From: Saccharopolyspora_C sp040643635 | GTDB taxonomy: Bacteria; Actinomycetota; Actinomycetes; Mycobacteriales; Pseudonocardiaceae | NCBI RefSeq assembly: GCF_040643635.1 | Contig: NZ_JBEYUS010000001.1 | Coordinates: 1 to 64,000 of the forward strand | Direction of reading: 5' to 3' | DNA length: 64,000 bases | Shown here: in pieces, positions 48,122-55,589 of the stretch | How positions within the stretch are numbered: position 1 is the first letter of the stretch | How the letters are laid out: each line of letters opens with the position of its first letter | Notes under the pieces: model-generated | The model's input: the letters and a program-made list of their open reading frames with translations, nothing else | Databases searched by the model: none | Told to the model about the DNA's origin: nothing | Made by a program: the position numbers and the translations under genes

Positions 48122-49294
48122 TCAGCCGGCCAGGCCGTGCAACCGCCGGATTCCCTCGTCCAGCACCTCGTCCCGCTTGCAGAACGCGAAGCGCACCAGG
48201 TGCCGCACGGGCTCCGGGTCGTCGCAGAACACCTGCACCGGGATCGCCGCGACCCCGACCCGTTCCGGCAGCGCCCGGCACAGCTCGGCGCCGTCGGTGA
48301 ACCCGAGCGGGCGCACGTCGGCGCAGATGAAGTAGGTGCCTTCCGACGCGAGCACGTCCAGCCCGGCGGCGGTGAGCCCCTCGGCCAGCCGGTCCCGCTT
48401 GCGCTGCAGGCCGTCGCGCAGCTGCTCGACCCAGTCCAGCTCGTGGCGCAGCGCGTGCGCCACCGCGGGCTGGAACGGCGCGCCGCCGACGAAGGTGAGG
48501 AACTGCTTCGCCGCGCGGACCGCCCCGATCAGCTCCGCGGGACCGCACGCCCAGCCGATCTTCCAGCCGGTGGCGCTGAAGCTCTTGCCCACGCTGGAGA
48601 TCGTCACCGTCCGCTCGGCCATCCCCGGCAGCGTCGCCAGCGGGGTGTGCACCCGGCCGTCGTAGAGCAGGTGCTCGTAGACCTCGTCGGTGATCGCGAT
48701 CAGGTCGTGGTCGCGGCAGACCTGGGCGATCGCCGCCAGTTCGACATCGGTGAGCACCGATCCCGTCGGGTTGTGCGGCGAGTTCACCACCAGCGCCCGG
48801 GTGCGCGGCCCGACCGCGGCGCGCAGCGCCTCCAGGTCGAGTTCGAACCGGTGGTCCGGGCTCTGGCGGAGACCGACGGTGCGGCGCACCGCCCCGGCCA
48901 TCGCCACCGCCACCGGGTACGAGTCGTAGTAGGGCTCGATGAGCACGACTTCGTCGCCGGGCTCGAGCAGCGCCAGCATCGAAGCGGTGATCGCCTCGGT
49001 GGCGCCGACGGTCACCAGCACTTCGCCGTCCGGGTCGTGCTCGATCCCGTAGCGCGCCTTCCGGTGCTCCGAGATCGCCGCCCGCAGGTCCGGCTCGCCG
49101 GCACCGGGCGGGTACTGGTTGACGCCGTCGGCGATCGCCTGCTGCGCCACCCGCAGCATTCCCGCCGGTCCGTCGGTGTCCGGGAAGCCCTGACCGAGGT
49201 TCACGGCCCCGTGCTCGCGGGCCAGCTCGGTGATCTCCGCGAAGATCGTCGAGGTGAAGGGGCGCAACCGGGAGGTGAGGGCGGGAGATCGCAC
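48122..49294 (-). CDS. dapC: N-succinyldiaminopimelate aminotransferase (DapC-like)
   Basis: This 390-residue PLP enzyme of fold type I is very close in motif order to Mtb Rv0858c (DapC), which makes N-succinyl-LL-diaminopimelate precursors in lysine and peptidoglycan synthesis. Blocks: SRLRPFTSTIFAEITELA, AVNLGQGFPDTDGPAGML, VTVGATEAITASMLALLEPG, VVNSPHNPTGSVL, ISSVGKSFSATGWKIGW (PLP Lys) and FVGGAPFQPAVAHAL. GTG 49294 is supported by TAGAGT (49307-49302) 7 nt upstream, a leaderless promoter. A kynurenine-aminotransferase-like side activity cannot be excluded. Confidence 0.88.
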   Translation of the reverse strand: MRSPALTSRLRPFTSTIFAEITELAREHGAVNLGQGFPDTDGPAGMLRVAQQAIADGVNQYPPGAGEPDLRAAISEHRKARYGIEHDPDGEVLVTVGATEAITASMLALLEPGDEVVLIEPYYDSYPVAVAMAGAVRRTVGLRQSPDHRFELDLEALRAAVGPRTRALVVNSPHNPTGSVLTDVELAAIAQVCRDHDLIAITDEVYEHLLYDGRVHTPLATLPGMAERTVTISSVGKSFSATGWKIGWACGPAELIGAVRAAKQFLTFVGGAPFQPAVAHALRHELDWVEQLRDGLQRKRDRLAEGLTAAGLDVLASEGTYFICADVRPLGFTDGAELCRALPERVGVAAIPVQVFCDDPEPVRHLVRFAFCKRDEVLDEGIRRLHGLAG

Positions 49295-49457
49295 GCCCGG
49301 CACTCTACTGCTCGGGACGGCTCCGCGATCCCACGTGCCGGGACCGCGAGGCGCACGGCGCTCGCACGGCGTGAACGGTCGGGCGAGATCGGTCACCACG
49401 GGCGATTTCCGGCGCTCAGCGAACGGAGCCGGTGCGGGCAGCTGCAAGAATCGAGTG

Positions 49458-50723
49458 ATGGCACAGACTTCGGTGGCGGATGCGGACCAGGTCAAGAAGC
49501 GCGCGTTGCGGCGGATGAAGGCCGTCGCGGGCGGGCTCCTGCTCCTCGCGACCGCGATCTTCGTGCTCGCCCGCTGGCAGGAGAACGCCGGTGCCGCGGC
49601 CTGGGTCGGCTACGTCCGCGCGGCCGCCGAAGCGGGCATGGTCGGTGCGCTGGCGGACTGGTTCGCGGTGACCGCCCTGTTCCGCAGGCCGCTGGGGCTG
49701 CCGATCCCGCACACCGCGATCATCCCGACCCGCAAGGACGCGCTCGGCCAGAACCTCGGCGCGTTCGTCGGCGACAACTTCCTGTCCGAACCGGTGGTGC
49801 GGGACAAGCTGGGGCGGGCGGAGATCGGTGCCCGGGTCGGGACCTGGCTGGACGACGACGCGCACGCCGAGCGGGTCACCTCCGAGCTGGCGACCGCGGT
49901 GCGCGGTGCCGTGCAGGTGCTGCGCGACGACGACGTGCAGGCCGTGCTGGAGCAGTCGGTGCTGCGGAAGGTCCTGGAGCAGCAGTGGGGCCCGCCGCTG
50001 GGCCGCATCCTGTCCCAGGTCTTCGCCGACGGCACCCACCACAAGCTGGTGGACCTGATCTGCGACCGCGCCTACGACTGGGCGCGCGACAACCACGCGA
50101 CGGTGCTGCGCGTGGTGAGCCAGCGCGCCCCGTCCTGGTCGCCGCGCTTCTTCGACGGCATGGTCGCGGACAAGATCTACACCGAGGTGCTGTCGTTCGC
50201 GTGGGCGGTCAAGACCGACCCGGACCACCAGATGCGCAAGGCCGTGGACCGGTTCCTGGTGGACTTCGCGCACGACCTGCAGCACGACCCGAAGACGATG
50301 GAGCGGGCCGAGCAGATCAAGCAGCAGGTCATCGAGCACCCGGAGGTGCAGAACCTGGTCGCCTCCGCCTGGAGCACCGCGAAGAAGATGCTGCTGGACG
50401 CGGCCGAGGACCCGTCCAGCGAGCTGCGGCTGCGGGTGCGCGACGGCCTGCGCGGCCTCGGCCGCAGGCTGGCCACCGAGCCGGAGCTGCGCGGCAAGGT
50501 GGACGGCTGGCTGGAGAGCGCCGCCGTGTACGTGGTGTCGCACTACCGCACCGAGATCACCACGCTGATCACCGACACCGTGGAACGCTGGGACGCCGAG
50601 GAGACCTCGCGGAAGATCGAGCTCCAGGTGGGGCGCGACCTCCAGTTCATCCGGATCAACGGCACCGTCGTGGGCGCGCTGGCCGGTCTGGTGATCTACA
50701 CCCTGTCCCAGCTGCTGCTCTGA
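49458..50723 (+). CDS. DUF445-family membrane-associated protein
   Basis: This 421-residue protein has a membrane helix near the N-terminus (AVAGGLLLLATAIFVLA) and one at the very C-terminus (VVGALAGLVIYTLSQLLL). DUF445 hallmarks lie between: AAEAGMVGALADWFAVTALFRRPLG and PIPHTAIIPTRKDALGQNLG, with FVGDNFLSEPVVRDKL next. The long central part is helical, with amphipathic segments such as VQNLVASAWSTAKKMLLDA. The function of DUF445 (YjiN/YheB-like) is unknown. ATG 49458 has no strong ribosome-binding site. It is convergent with the CGNR gene. Confidence 0.9.
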   Translation: MAQTSVADADQVKKRALRRMKAVAGGLLLLATAIFVLARWQENAGAAAWVGYVRAAAEAGMVGALADWFAVTALFRRPLGLPIPHTAIIPTRKDALGQNLGAFVGDNFLSEPVVRDKLGRAEIGARVGTWLDDDAHAERVTSELATAVRGAVQVLRDDDVQAVLEQSVLRKVLEQQWGPPLGRILSQVFADGTHHKLVDLICDRAYDWARDNHATVLRVVSQRAPSWSPRFFDGMVADKIYTEVLSFAWAVKTDPDHQMRKAVDRFLVDFAHDLQHDPKTMERAEQIKQQVIEHPEVQNLVASAWSTAKKMLLDAAEDPSSELRLRVRDGLRGLGRRLATEPELRGKVDGWLESAAVYVVSHYRTEITTLITDTVERWDAEETSRKIELQVGRDLQFIRINGTVVGALAGLVIYTLSQLLL

Positions 50724-50783
50724 CGTTCCCGACCACCGGCAGGCAGCAGGTGGCCGCCGGGCCGAGCGCGCGACGGCCCGCGG

Positions 50784-51329
50784 TCACCCCGCGGTCGCGT
50801 GCCGCTCGCGCCAGGAGCGCGCCTTCTCCCGGTTCCCGCACACCCGCATCGAGCACCAGGTGCGGGACTTGTTGCGCGACCGGTCGTAGAACGCCCACAG
50901 GCAGTCCTCGGCCGGGCAGATCTTGATCCGGTTCCAGTGGCCGGTGTGCACCAGGTGCACGGCCGCGGCGAGCACCTTGCCCAGCGCGTCCGGCCCGCCC
51001 AGCACCGGCACGCCGTCCTGGACGACGACCGGCACGGGCCAGGTGATCACGTCGGGATCGGCGCGGGGGGCGGATCGGTCGCAGGACACCGCACCGCGCA
51101 TCGCGTCCCGGATGCGCCGCGCGGAATCCCGATCTCCGGCTTCGCCCAGGCCGCGTCCGGCGGACCACGCCCGCCATCGGTCCGCGGAGTCGAGGACGTC
51201 GGTGTCCGCTTCGGCGTCGGAGGTGTTGAGGAAGGCCAGCACCAGCTCGACGTCGCGTTCGGCGTCCAGGTCCGCGGAGAGGTTCGCAGGGACTCGGTCG
51301 GCGACGGCTCTGCTGTTCACGAACACCAT
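50784..51329 (-). CDS. CGNR zinc-finger protein (ABATE domain)
   Basis: The 181-residue protein has the ABATE-like N-terminal domain (LVLAFLNTSDAEADTDVLDS, AARRIRDAMRG-like helix) and a C-terminal CGNR zinc finger: KICPAEDCLWAFYDRSRNKS then CSMRVCGNREKARSWRER. The Cys-x4-Cys and Cys-x4-Cys pairs bind zinc and CGNR gives the name. Members are presumed stress-related transcription regulators of actinomycetes. ATG 51329 starts the gene; the 96 bp to its right hold divergent promoters and little else. Confidence 0.9.
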   Translation of the reverse strand: MVFVNSRAVADRVPANLSADLDAERDVELVLAFLNTSDAEADTDVLDSADRWRAWSAGRGLGEAGDRDSARRIRDAMRGAVSCDRSAPRADPDVITWPVPVVVQDGVPVLGGPDALGKVLAAAVHLVHTGHWNRIKICPAEDCLWAFYDRSRNKSRTWCSMRVCGNREKARSWRERHATAG

Positions 51330-51425
51330 CGTATTCGATTAGCCGGTTGCAGCGTGCGTCGATAACTCCCATAATCCCGATGTCGGTTACTAACCACTAA
51401 CAGGTGAACACTGGTTGGGGGAGCC

Positions 51426-51608
51426 ATGACGTCCGGCGGGGTGGCAGTGCAGCGAAAACGGCCGGGAGGCCGTGCGCGCGGCCTCGGGCGGGCGGAGGAT
51501 GCCGAGGTCCGGCCGCGCGCCGAGGCGGTTCGCGACCCGGTGGCCGAGCCGGTGGCCGCGCCCGCACCCGGTGGTCGAGCCGGACTCGCCGTTCCCCGAT
51601 CCCGTTGA
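51426..51608 (+). CDS. Possible small basic protein, 60 aa
   Basis: A short frame with window-typical codon use and a purine-rich GGGGGAG 3 nt before ATG 51426. The product is Arg/Ala/Pro/Gly-rich (VQRKRPGGRARGLGRAEDAE) with no recognisable domain. Its stop lies 30 nt before the VOC gene at 51639, so it might be a leader peptide or simply the 5' leader of that gene. Evidence is weak. Confidence 0.3.
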   Translation: MTSGGVAVQRKRPGGRARGLGRAEDAEVRPRAEAVRDPVAEPVAAPAPGGRAGLAVPRSR

Positions 51609-51638
51609 CGTCCCCCCGTCGAGCGAAAGGTCGTACCC

Positions 51639-52022
51639 ATGTCCGAGGCCCCGCTGTCGATCTGCGCGTTCGCCATCGACACGCCCGATCCGCGCGCGCT
51701 CGCCGAGTTCTACCGGCGCTTGCTGGGCTGGGAGGTCGACGAAGCCGAGTCGAGCGAGGACTGGGTGGAGCTGGCGGACCCGGCAGGCGGGCCGGCGCTG
51801 GCGTTCCAGCGGGACCCGGACCACGTGCCGCCGACCTGGCCGGACCACGCGCGGCCGCAGATGATGCACGTCGACGTGCGGGTGACGACCTTGGACGAGG
51901 GGCACGAGCGGGCGGTGCGGGCCGGTGCCCGGCCGTTGCCGCAGCCGCCGGACCAGCAGGACTCGCCGTTCCGGGTGTACGCCGATCCGGACGGGCATCC
52001 GCTCTGCGTGTGCGCGGGTTGA
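51639..52022 (+). CDS. VOC (glyoxalase-like) protein
   Basis: The 127-residue protein is a Glyoxalase_6-type VOC protein. It opens with LSICAFAIDTPDPRALAEFY and RRLLGWEVDEAE, continues with HARPQMMHVDVRVTTLDEGH and closes with FRVYADPDGHPLCVCAG. His in QMMHVDV corresponds to a usual metal ligand; the final strand has Cys rather than Glu at its end. The reaction is unknown; many such proteins bind antibiotics or small metabolites. ATG 51639 follows a CGAAAGG-type site about 13 nt upstream. Confidence 0.85.
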   Translation: MSEAPLSICAFAIDTPDPRALAEFYRRLLGWEVDEAESSEDWVELADPAGGPALAFQRDPDHVPPTWPDHARPQMMHVDVRVTTLDEGHERAVRAGARPLPQPPDQQDSPFRVYADPDGHPLCVCAG

Positions 52023-52118
52023 GGGTGCTCCAGGACTCACCCGGAGGGTGCAAGCTATGTGCTTGCAAAAGTTAGCACTCGTGGTTAGCGTGGAACCCGT
52101 CCGGAGGGAGCGGGATCG

Positions 52119-52538
52119 ATGGAGCGGGTGGACAAGACCGTCAACAAGGCCGTGAACCAGGCGGTGAGCGACCTCGGCGGTTACATCAGGGCGCAGCGCA
52201 GCAACGCCCAGATCTCGCTGCGCGAACTCGCCAAGAGCGCAGGCGTCTCCAACCCGTACCTCAGCCAGATCGAACGGGGCCTGCGCAAGCCGAGCGCGGA
52301 GATCCTGCAGCAGATCGCCAAGGCGCTGCGCATCTCCGCCGAAGCGCTCTACGTGCAGGCCGGAATCCTGGAGCAGCGCGAGGGCGGCCCGGTGGTGGAC
52401 GCGATCCTCGCCGACCCCGACCTGGGCGAACGGCAGAAGCAGGTCCTGCTCGACATCTACGCCTCGTTCCGGCGCGAGCACGACGACGCCGCCGGCGCGC
52501 CCGACCGCACCGACATCCCCGAAGCAGCTGAGGAGTGA
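52119..52538 (+). CDS. XRE-family regulator upstream of the HbhA-like gene (Rv0474-like)
   Basis: The 139-residue protein has an XRE helix-turn-helix at about residues 18-75 (GGYIRAQRSNAQISLRELAK, SAGVSNPYLSQIERGLRKPS, QQIAKALRISAEALYVQAG). A short helical tail follows (VVDAILADPDLGERQKQVLL). In M. tuberculosis the like-sized Rv0474 lies directly before hbhA; the same order here supports orthology. A GGAGGGAGCGGGATCG stretch precedes ATG 52119. The HbhA-like gene starts 5 nt after its stop, so both are one transcript and the regulator may set HbhA-like levels. Confidence 0.9.
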   Translation: MERVDKTVNKAVNQAVSDLGGYIRAQRSNAQISLRELAKSAGVSNPYLSQIERGLRKPSAEILQQIAKALRISAEALYVQAGILEQREGGPVVDAILADPDLGERQKQVLLDIYASFRREHDDAAGAPDRTDIPEAAEE

Positions 52539-52543
52539 GCACC

Positions 52544-53227
52544 ATGCCGACTTCCGAGAACGACACCAAGACCCGCGGCGACGCCGCCGAGCAGGCCCGC
52601 ACCCCGCTGCTGGCCGCGCTGGGCGCGGGCGACCTCGCCGCGCAGACCATCGCCGACGCGCTGACCAAGCTGCGCACCCGGCTCGGCGAAGGCGCCGAGT
52701 CCGCCCGCAACGGCGTGAACGACCTGCCGAACGACCTCAAGGAGCGCTTCGACCCGGCCGAGCTGCGCAAGCTCGTCGACGCCTACACCCGCTCCGCCGC
52801 GCAGCTCTACGGCTACCTCGCCGACCGCGGCGAGACGACCTTCGAACGCCTCCAGACCCAGCCGCAGGTCAAGCAGGCCTGGAGCCAGCTGGAGCAGGTG
52901 CAGGGCCGGGTGGACAGCGCCGTCGGAGACGCGCGGCTGCTCGCCGACGACGTGCTCGGCAAGGTCACCCGCACCACCCGCTCCTGGAGCGAGAAGGCCG
53001 CCGAGACCACCGAGCAGGCCACCACCCGGGCCGCGGAGCAGGTCCGCGAGACCGCGGCCGACGTCGCCGACACCGTCGAGGAGGCCGGTTCCGACGCGGC
53101 CGCCACGACCCGCAGCACCGGCCGCAAGACCGCCAACCGGACCGCCGCCGCCAAGAGCGCGCCGAAGAACTCCGGCGGCGCGAAGAGCACCGGGAAGCCG
53201 AAGGCGACCGGCAAGTCCGACGACTGA
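52544..53227 (+). CDS. HbhA-like heparin-binding hemagglutinin homologue
   Basis: The 227-residue protein matches HbhA in layout. PLLAALGAGDLAAQTIADAL and TKLRTRLGEGAESARNGVND start a long coiled-coil helix (to about residue 165), followed by a Lys/Ala/Thr-rich tail (KTANRTAAAKSAPKNSGG) like HbhA's Lys-rich heparin-binding end, but with more Ser/Thr/Gly and fewer Lys. HbhA is a surface adhesin in mycobacteria; in free-living actinomycetes homologues more likely act on membranes or polar growth. No signal peptide is present, as in HbhA. ATG 52544 has AGGAG 8 nt upstream. A strong terminator follows. Confidence 0.85.
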   Translation: MPTSENDTKTRGDAAEQARTPLLAALGAGDLAAQTIADALTKLRTRLGEGAESARNGVNDLPNDLKERFDPAELRKLVDAYTRSAAQLYGYLADRGETTFERLQTQPQVKQAWSQLEQVQGRVDSAVGDARLLADDVLGKVTRTTRSWSEKAAETTEQATTRAAEQVRETAADVADTVEEAGSDAAATTRSTGRKTANRTAAAKSAPKNSGGAKSTGKPKATGKSDD

Positions 53228-53238
53228 CGCGACGCGAA

Positions 53239-53275
53239 GCGCGGGACCCCGGAGGGCTGCTCCGGGGTCCCGCGC
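53239..53275 (+). terminator. Terminator after the HbhA-like gene
   Basis: Perfect 16-bp stem (53239-53254 with 53260-53275) around GGCTG, 12 nt past the stop codon. The next gene starts 17 nt later with its own promoter. Confidence 0.9.
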
Positions 53276-53292
53276 ACACGTAGGGTGGAGCG

Positions 53293-53610
53293 GTGGACTT
53301 GTCATTCGACGCTCCGGCCGCGCTCATCCCACAGCTCGTGCTCTTGAGGTTGATCTGGCTGGCCGGGCTGCCGGTCGGGTTGTACGCCTTCGGGCACGCG
53401 GTGCTGCAGCGCTCGGACGCGTTCACCGCGGTGGGCAAGCTGTCCAAGGCGGCGTGGCTCGGCATCACCGGCGCCGGGCTCCTGGTGCTGGTGCTGTGCA
53501 CGAACGGCCCCATCACGATCATCTGGCTGGCCGGGCTGGTCGCGGTGCTGGTGTACCTGCTGGACGTGCGCCCGAAGGTCGTCGAGGTGCAGGGCGGCAG
53601 CTCCTGGTGA
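53293..53610 (+). CDS. DUF2516-family membrane protein (Rv0476-like)
   Basis: The 105-residue protein has three hydrophobic segments (LVLLRLIWLAGLPVGLYAFG, AAWLGITGAGLLVLVLC, ITIIWLAGLVAVLVYLL) and a short cytosolic end VRPKVVEVQGGSSW. This is the DUF2516 pattern, and the position after hbhA is as in M. tuberculosis (Rv0476). Function is unknown. GTG 53293 is preceded by TAGGGT (53281-53286) at 6 nt, so the mRNA is probably leaderless, starting just after the hbhA terminator. Its stop overlaps the next start. Confidence 0.88.
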   Translation: MDLSFDAPAALIPQLVLLRLIWLAGLPVGLYAFGHAVLQRSDAFTAVGKLSKAAWLGITGAGLLVLVLCTNGPITIIWLAGLVAVLVYLLDVRPKVVEVQGGSSW

Positions 53611-54404
53611 TCGGCGGCGACCTGCGTGCCACCGAAGGCGTGCTGCCCTCGGGCGCGCGCTGGCGGGCGCACGGCCGAGGTGAGCCGGTGACGCTGGTGA
53701 CGCACGGTCTCGGTGCGACTCCGGGCGAGGCGCGGATTCCGGCCTCCGGGTTGCCGGGCACCCGCGTGGTGCTCACCTTCGCCGGTCACGGCGACGCGGC
53801 GGACGCGCCCGACGGCTATTGGGACTACGGCGTGCTGGCGGCGGACGTGCTGGCCGCGGCGGACGCGGTCGGCGCGACCCGCGCGGTGGGCGTCTCGCTG
53901 GGCACCGGCGCGCTGACGCGCGCGGCCGCGGAGCACCCGGCCCGGTTCGAACGGCTCGCGCTGCTGCTGCCCGCGGTGCTGGACGGCGGGCGCGAGGTCT
54001 CGTCGGCGTGGGCCTTGGAGCGGTTGGCGGAGGCGGTCGCGGCCGCCGAGTCCGACGGCGGGGCGGCGCTGCGCGAGCGGGTGGCCGCCGAATTCCCGCC
54101 CGGCGCGCAGTTGGGAGAGCACCTGGCGGCCCGCACCGCGGCGCTGCTGCGCCTGGGCCCTGCGCTGCACGCGCTCGGCGACCGCGCGGTGCTCGACGAC
54201 GCCGCGGTCCTGCGGGCGGTGCGCTCGGACGTGCTGGTGCTGACCGGCACGGACGATCCGCTGCACCCGGTGGCGGCCGCGCGGTCGGTCGCCGCCGCGA
54301 TCCCGGGGGCGCGGCTGGAGCTGCTGCCGTCGGTGGCCCCGCTGTTCACCCACCGCAAGGAGCTGCGGGCGCTCCTCGCCGACTTCCTCGCCGCGACTCG
54401 CTGA
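53607..54404 (+). CDS. Alpha/beta hydrolase
   Basis: This 265-residue hydrolase fold has an N-terminal GEPVTLVTHGLGATPGEARI (oxyanion His-Gly), FAGHGDAADAPDGYWDYG, nucleophile elbow VGVSLGTGALTRAAAEHPAR (Ser), acid VLVLTGTDDPLHPVAAA and a C-terminal His in VAPLFTHRKEL. The triad therefore looks complete. Substrate is unknown. GTG 53607 overlaps the DUF2516 stop (GTGA), so it is translationally coupled to that membrane protein. Its 3' end (GCGACTCGCTGA) is itself the first unit of a 20-bp tandem repeat that fills the following gap. Confidence 0.87.
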   Translation: MIGGDLRATEGVLPSGARWRAHGRGEPVTLVTHGLGATPGEARIPASGLPGTRVVLTFAGHGDAADAPDGYWDYGVLAADVLAAADAVGATRAVGVSLGTGALTRAAAEHPARFERLALLLPAVLDGGREVSSAWALERLAEAVAAAESDGGAALRERVAAEFPPGAQLGEHLAARTAALLRLGPALHALGDRAVLDDAAVLRAVRSDVLVLTGTDDPLHPVAAARSVAAAIPGARLELLPSVAPLFTHRKELRALLADFLAATR

Positions 54405-54930
54405 ACCCGGCTGCGACTCGTCGAACTCGGGCGCGACTCGCTGAACCTGGCTGCGGCTCGTCGAACTCGGGCGCGATCCGTGGATTCGGACGTGCCCCTC
54501 GGACGGCCCTTCGGGCCCGGACCCGACTCGTGGACTCCAGGCGACTCGCTGAACATGGCCGCGGCCCGTCGAACCTGCGCGTGACCCGTCGAACCCGGCC
54601 GCGACTCGTCGGATTCGGGCGCGACCCTCGGACCCGGCCGCGGCCCGTTGACCCCGGGTCCGGCTCGTTGATCCCGGTGGCGTGACGGGTTGATCCCGGG
54701 CGCGGGCCGGTCCAGGGCGTTGCGGCCTGCGGGCCTCGGGTGTGCGCCTCGCCGACGCCGGGCGTGCGCGGTGGCGTGTCGAGGAACTCGCACCGTCGGC
54801 GCATGGCTGTCGACGCGACCGGCTGAACCCGGGCGCGACTCGGAGTCGGGCACGCCCCGTGGACTCGGACGTGATCCTCGGACTCGGACGTGACCCGTTG
54901 AATCCGGACCCGGCTCGGTGATGCCGGGCG
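54393..54930. repeat. 20-bp tandem repeats spreading from a stop codon (about 25 copies)
   Basis: Units like GCGACTCGCTGAACCTGGCT and GCGACTCGTCGAACTCGGGC follow with an exact 20-bp period from 54393 to about 54472, then drift (GCGGCCCGTCGAACCTGCGC, GTGACCCGTCGAACCCGGCC) to about 54690 and again from about 54815 to 54930. The first unit contains the last codons and TGA of the hydrolase gene. The middle is interrupted by a copy of the next gene's leader. Confidence 0.85.
54690..54826 (+). repeat. Duplicated leader of the YbaK-like gene with decoy mini-ORF
   Basis: This segment matches 54918-55029, the leader and first codons of the YbaK-like gene: both share GTGCGCCTCGCCGAC and CCGTCGGCGCATGGCTGTCG near their ends. 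In this copy ATG 54803 is followed after seven codons by TGA (54824-54826), and the -10 hexamer is CACCGT rather than TACCGT. It looks like a dead duplicate of promoter plus start. Confidence 0.85.
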
Positions 54931-55004
54931 CGGCCCGGCCCAGGGCGTGCGGTCTGCCGACCTCGGTTGTGCGCCTCGCCGACTCCGGGCGGTCGGGGAA
55001 CTCG

Positions 55005-55010
55005 TACCGT
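55005..55010 (+). promoter_or_regulatory. -10 element of the YbaK-like gene (leaderless)
   Basis: TACCGT fits TAnnnT and ends 6 nt before ATG 55017, with no Shine-Dalgarno between. Transcription should start at or next to the A of the start codon. Confidence 0.6.
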
Positions 55011-55016
55011 CGGCGC

Positions 55017-55583
55017 ATGGCTGTCGACTGGTCGCGCGCCGCCGGAACCCTCGTGGTGGCACCGGCGCTGGAACGTCCCGAACTGCTGGCCGAGCCCGTG
55101 CGCGGCGCCCTCGACGCGCTGTCCGCGGCGGACGCGGAGCTCGTCGGGGCCGCCGAGATCGACCCGGAGCTCGCGGACACGGCCGCGTTCTGCGCCGAGT
55201 ACGCCTCGCCGCTGGAGCTGTCGGCGAACTGCGTGGTGGTCGCGGGCAAGCGCGGCGGGGAGGTGCGCCACGCGGCCTGCCTGGTCCTGGCCACCACGCG
55301 CGCCGACGTGAACGGCGTGGTCAAGCGGCGGCTGGACGTGCGCAAGGCCTCGTTCGCGCCGATGGACGAGGCGGTGCGGCTGACCGGGATGGAGTACGGC
55401 GGGATCACGCCGTTCGGGCTGCCCGCGGACTGGCCGCTGCTGGTCGACGCGGCGGTGACGGCCGCGCCGGCCGTGGTGGTCGGCAGCGGCCTGCGCCGCT
55501 CGAAGATCATCGCGCCGGGCGGGCTGCTCGCTCGCCTTCCCGCGGCGGAAGTGCTCGACGACCTCGCCCGCCCGGTGGGCTGA
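55017..55583 (+). CDS. YbaK/EbsC-type aminoacyl-tRNA deacylase-like protein
   Basis: The 188-residue protein has the YbaK/ProRS-editing fold. ELSANCVVVAGKRGGEVRHA is followed by CLVLATTRADVNGVVKRRLD, the block RKASFAPMDEAVRLTGMEYG, GGITPFGLPADWPLLVDAAV and VVVGSGLRRSKIIAPGGLL. Lys in VVKRRL and the G-x-x-P-F-G loop correspond to editing-site residues that hydrolyse mischarged Cys/Ala-tRNA in this family. ATG 55017 is likely leaderless (TACCGT 6 nt upstream). The leader was duplicated upstream. It converges with purU 6 nt downstream. Confidence 0.9.
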   Translation: MAVDWSRAAGTLVVAPALERPELLAEPVRGALDALSAADAELVGAAEIDPELADTAAFCAEYASPLELSANCVVVAGKRGGEVRHAACLVLATTRADVNGVVKRRLDVRKASFAPMDEAVRLTGMEYGGITPFGLPADWPLLVDAAVTAAPAVVVGSGLRRSKIIAPGGLLARLPAAEVLDDLARPVG

Positions 55584-55589
55584 GCCGGG

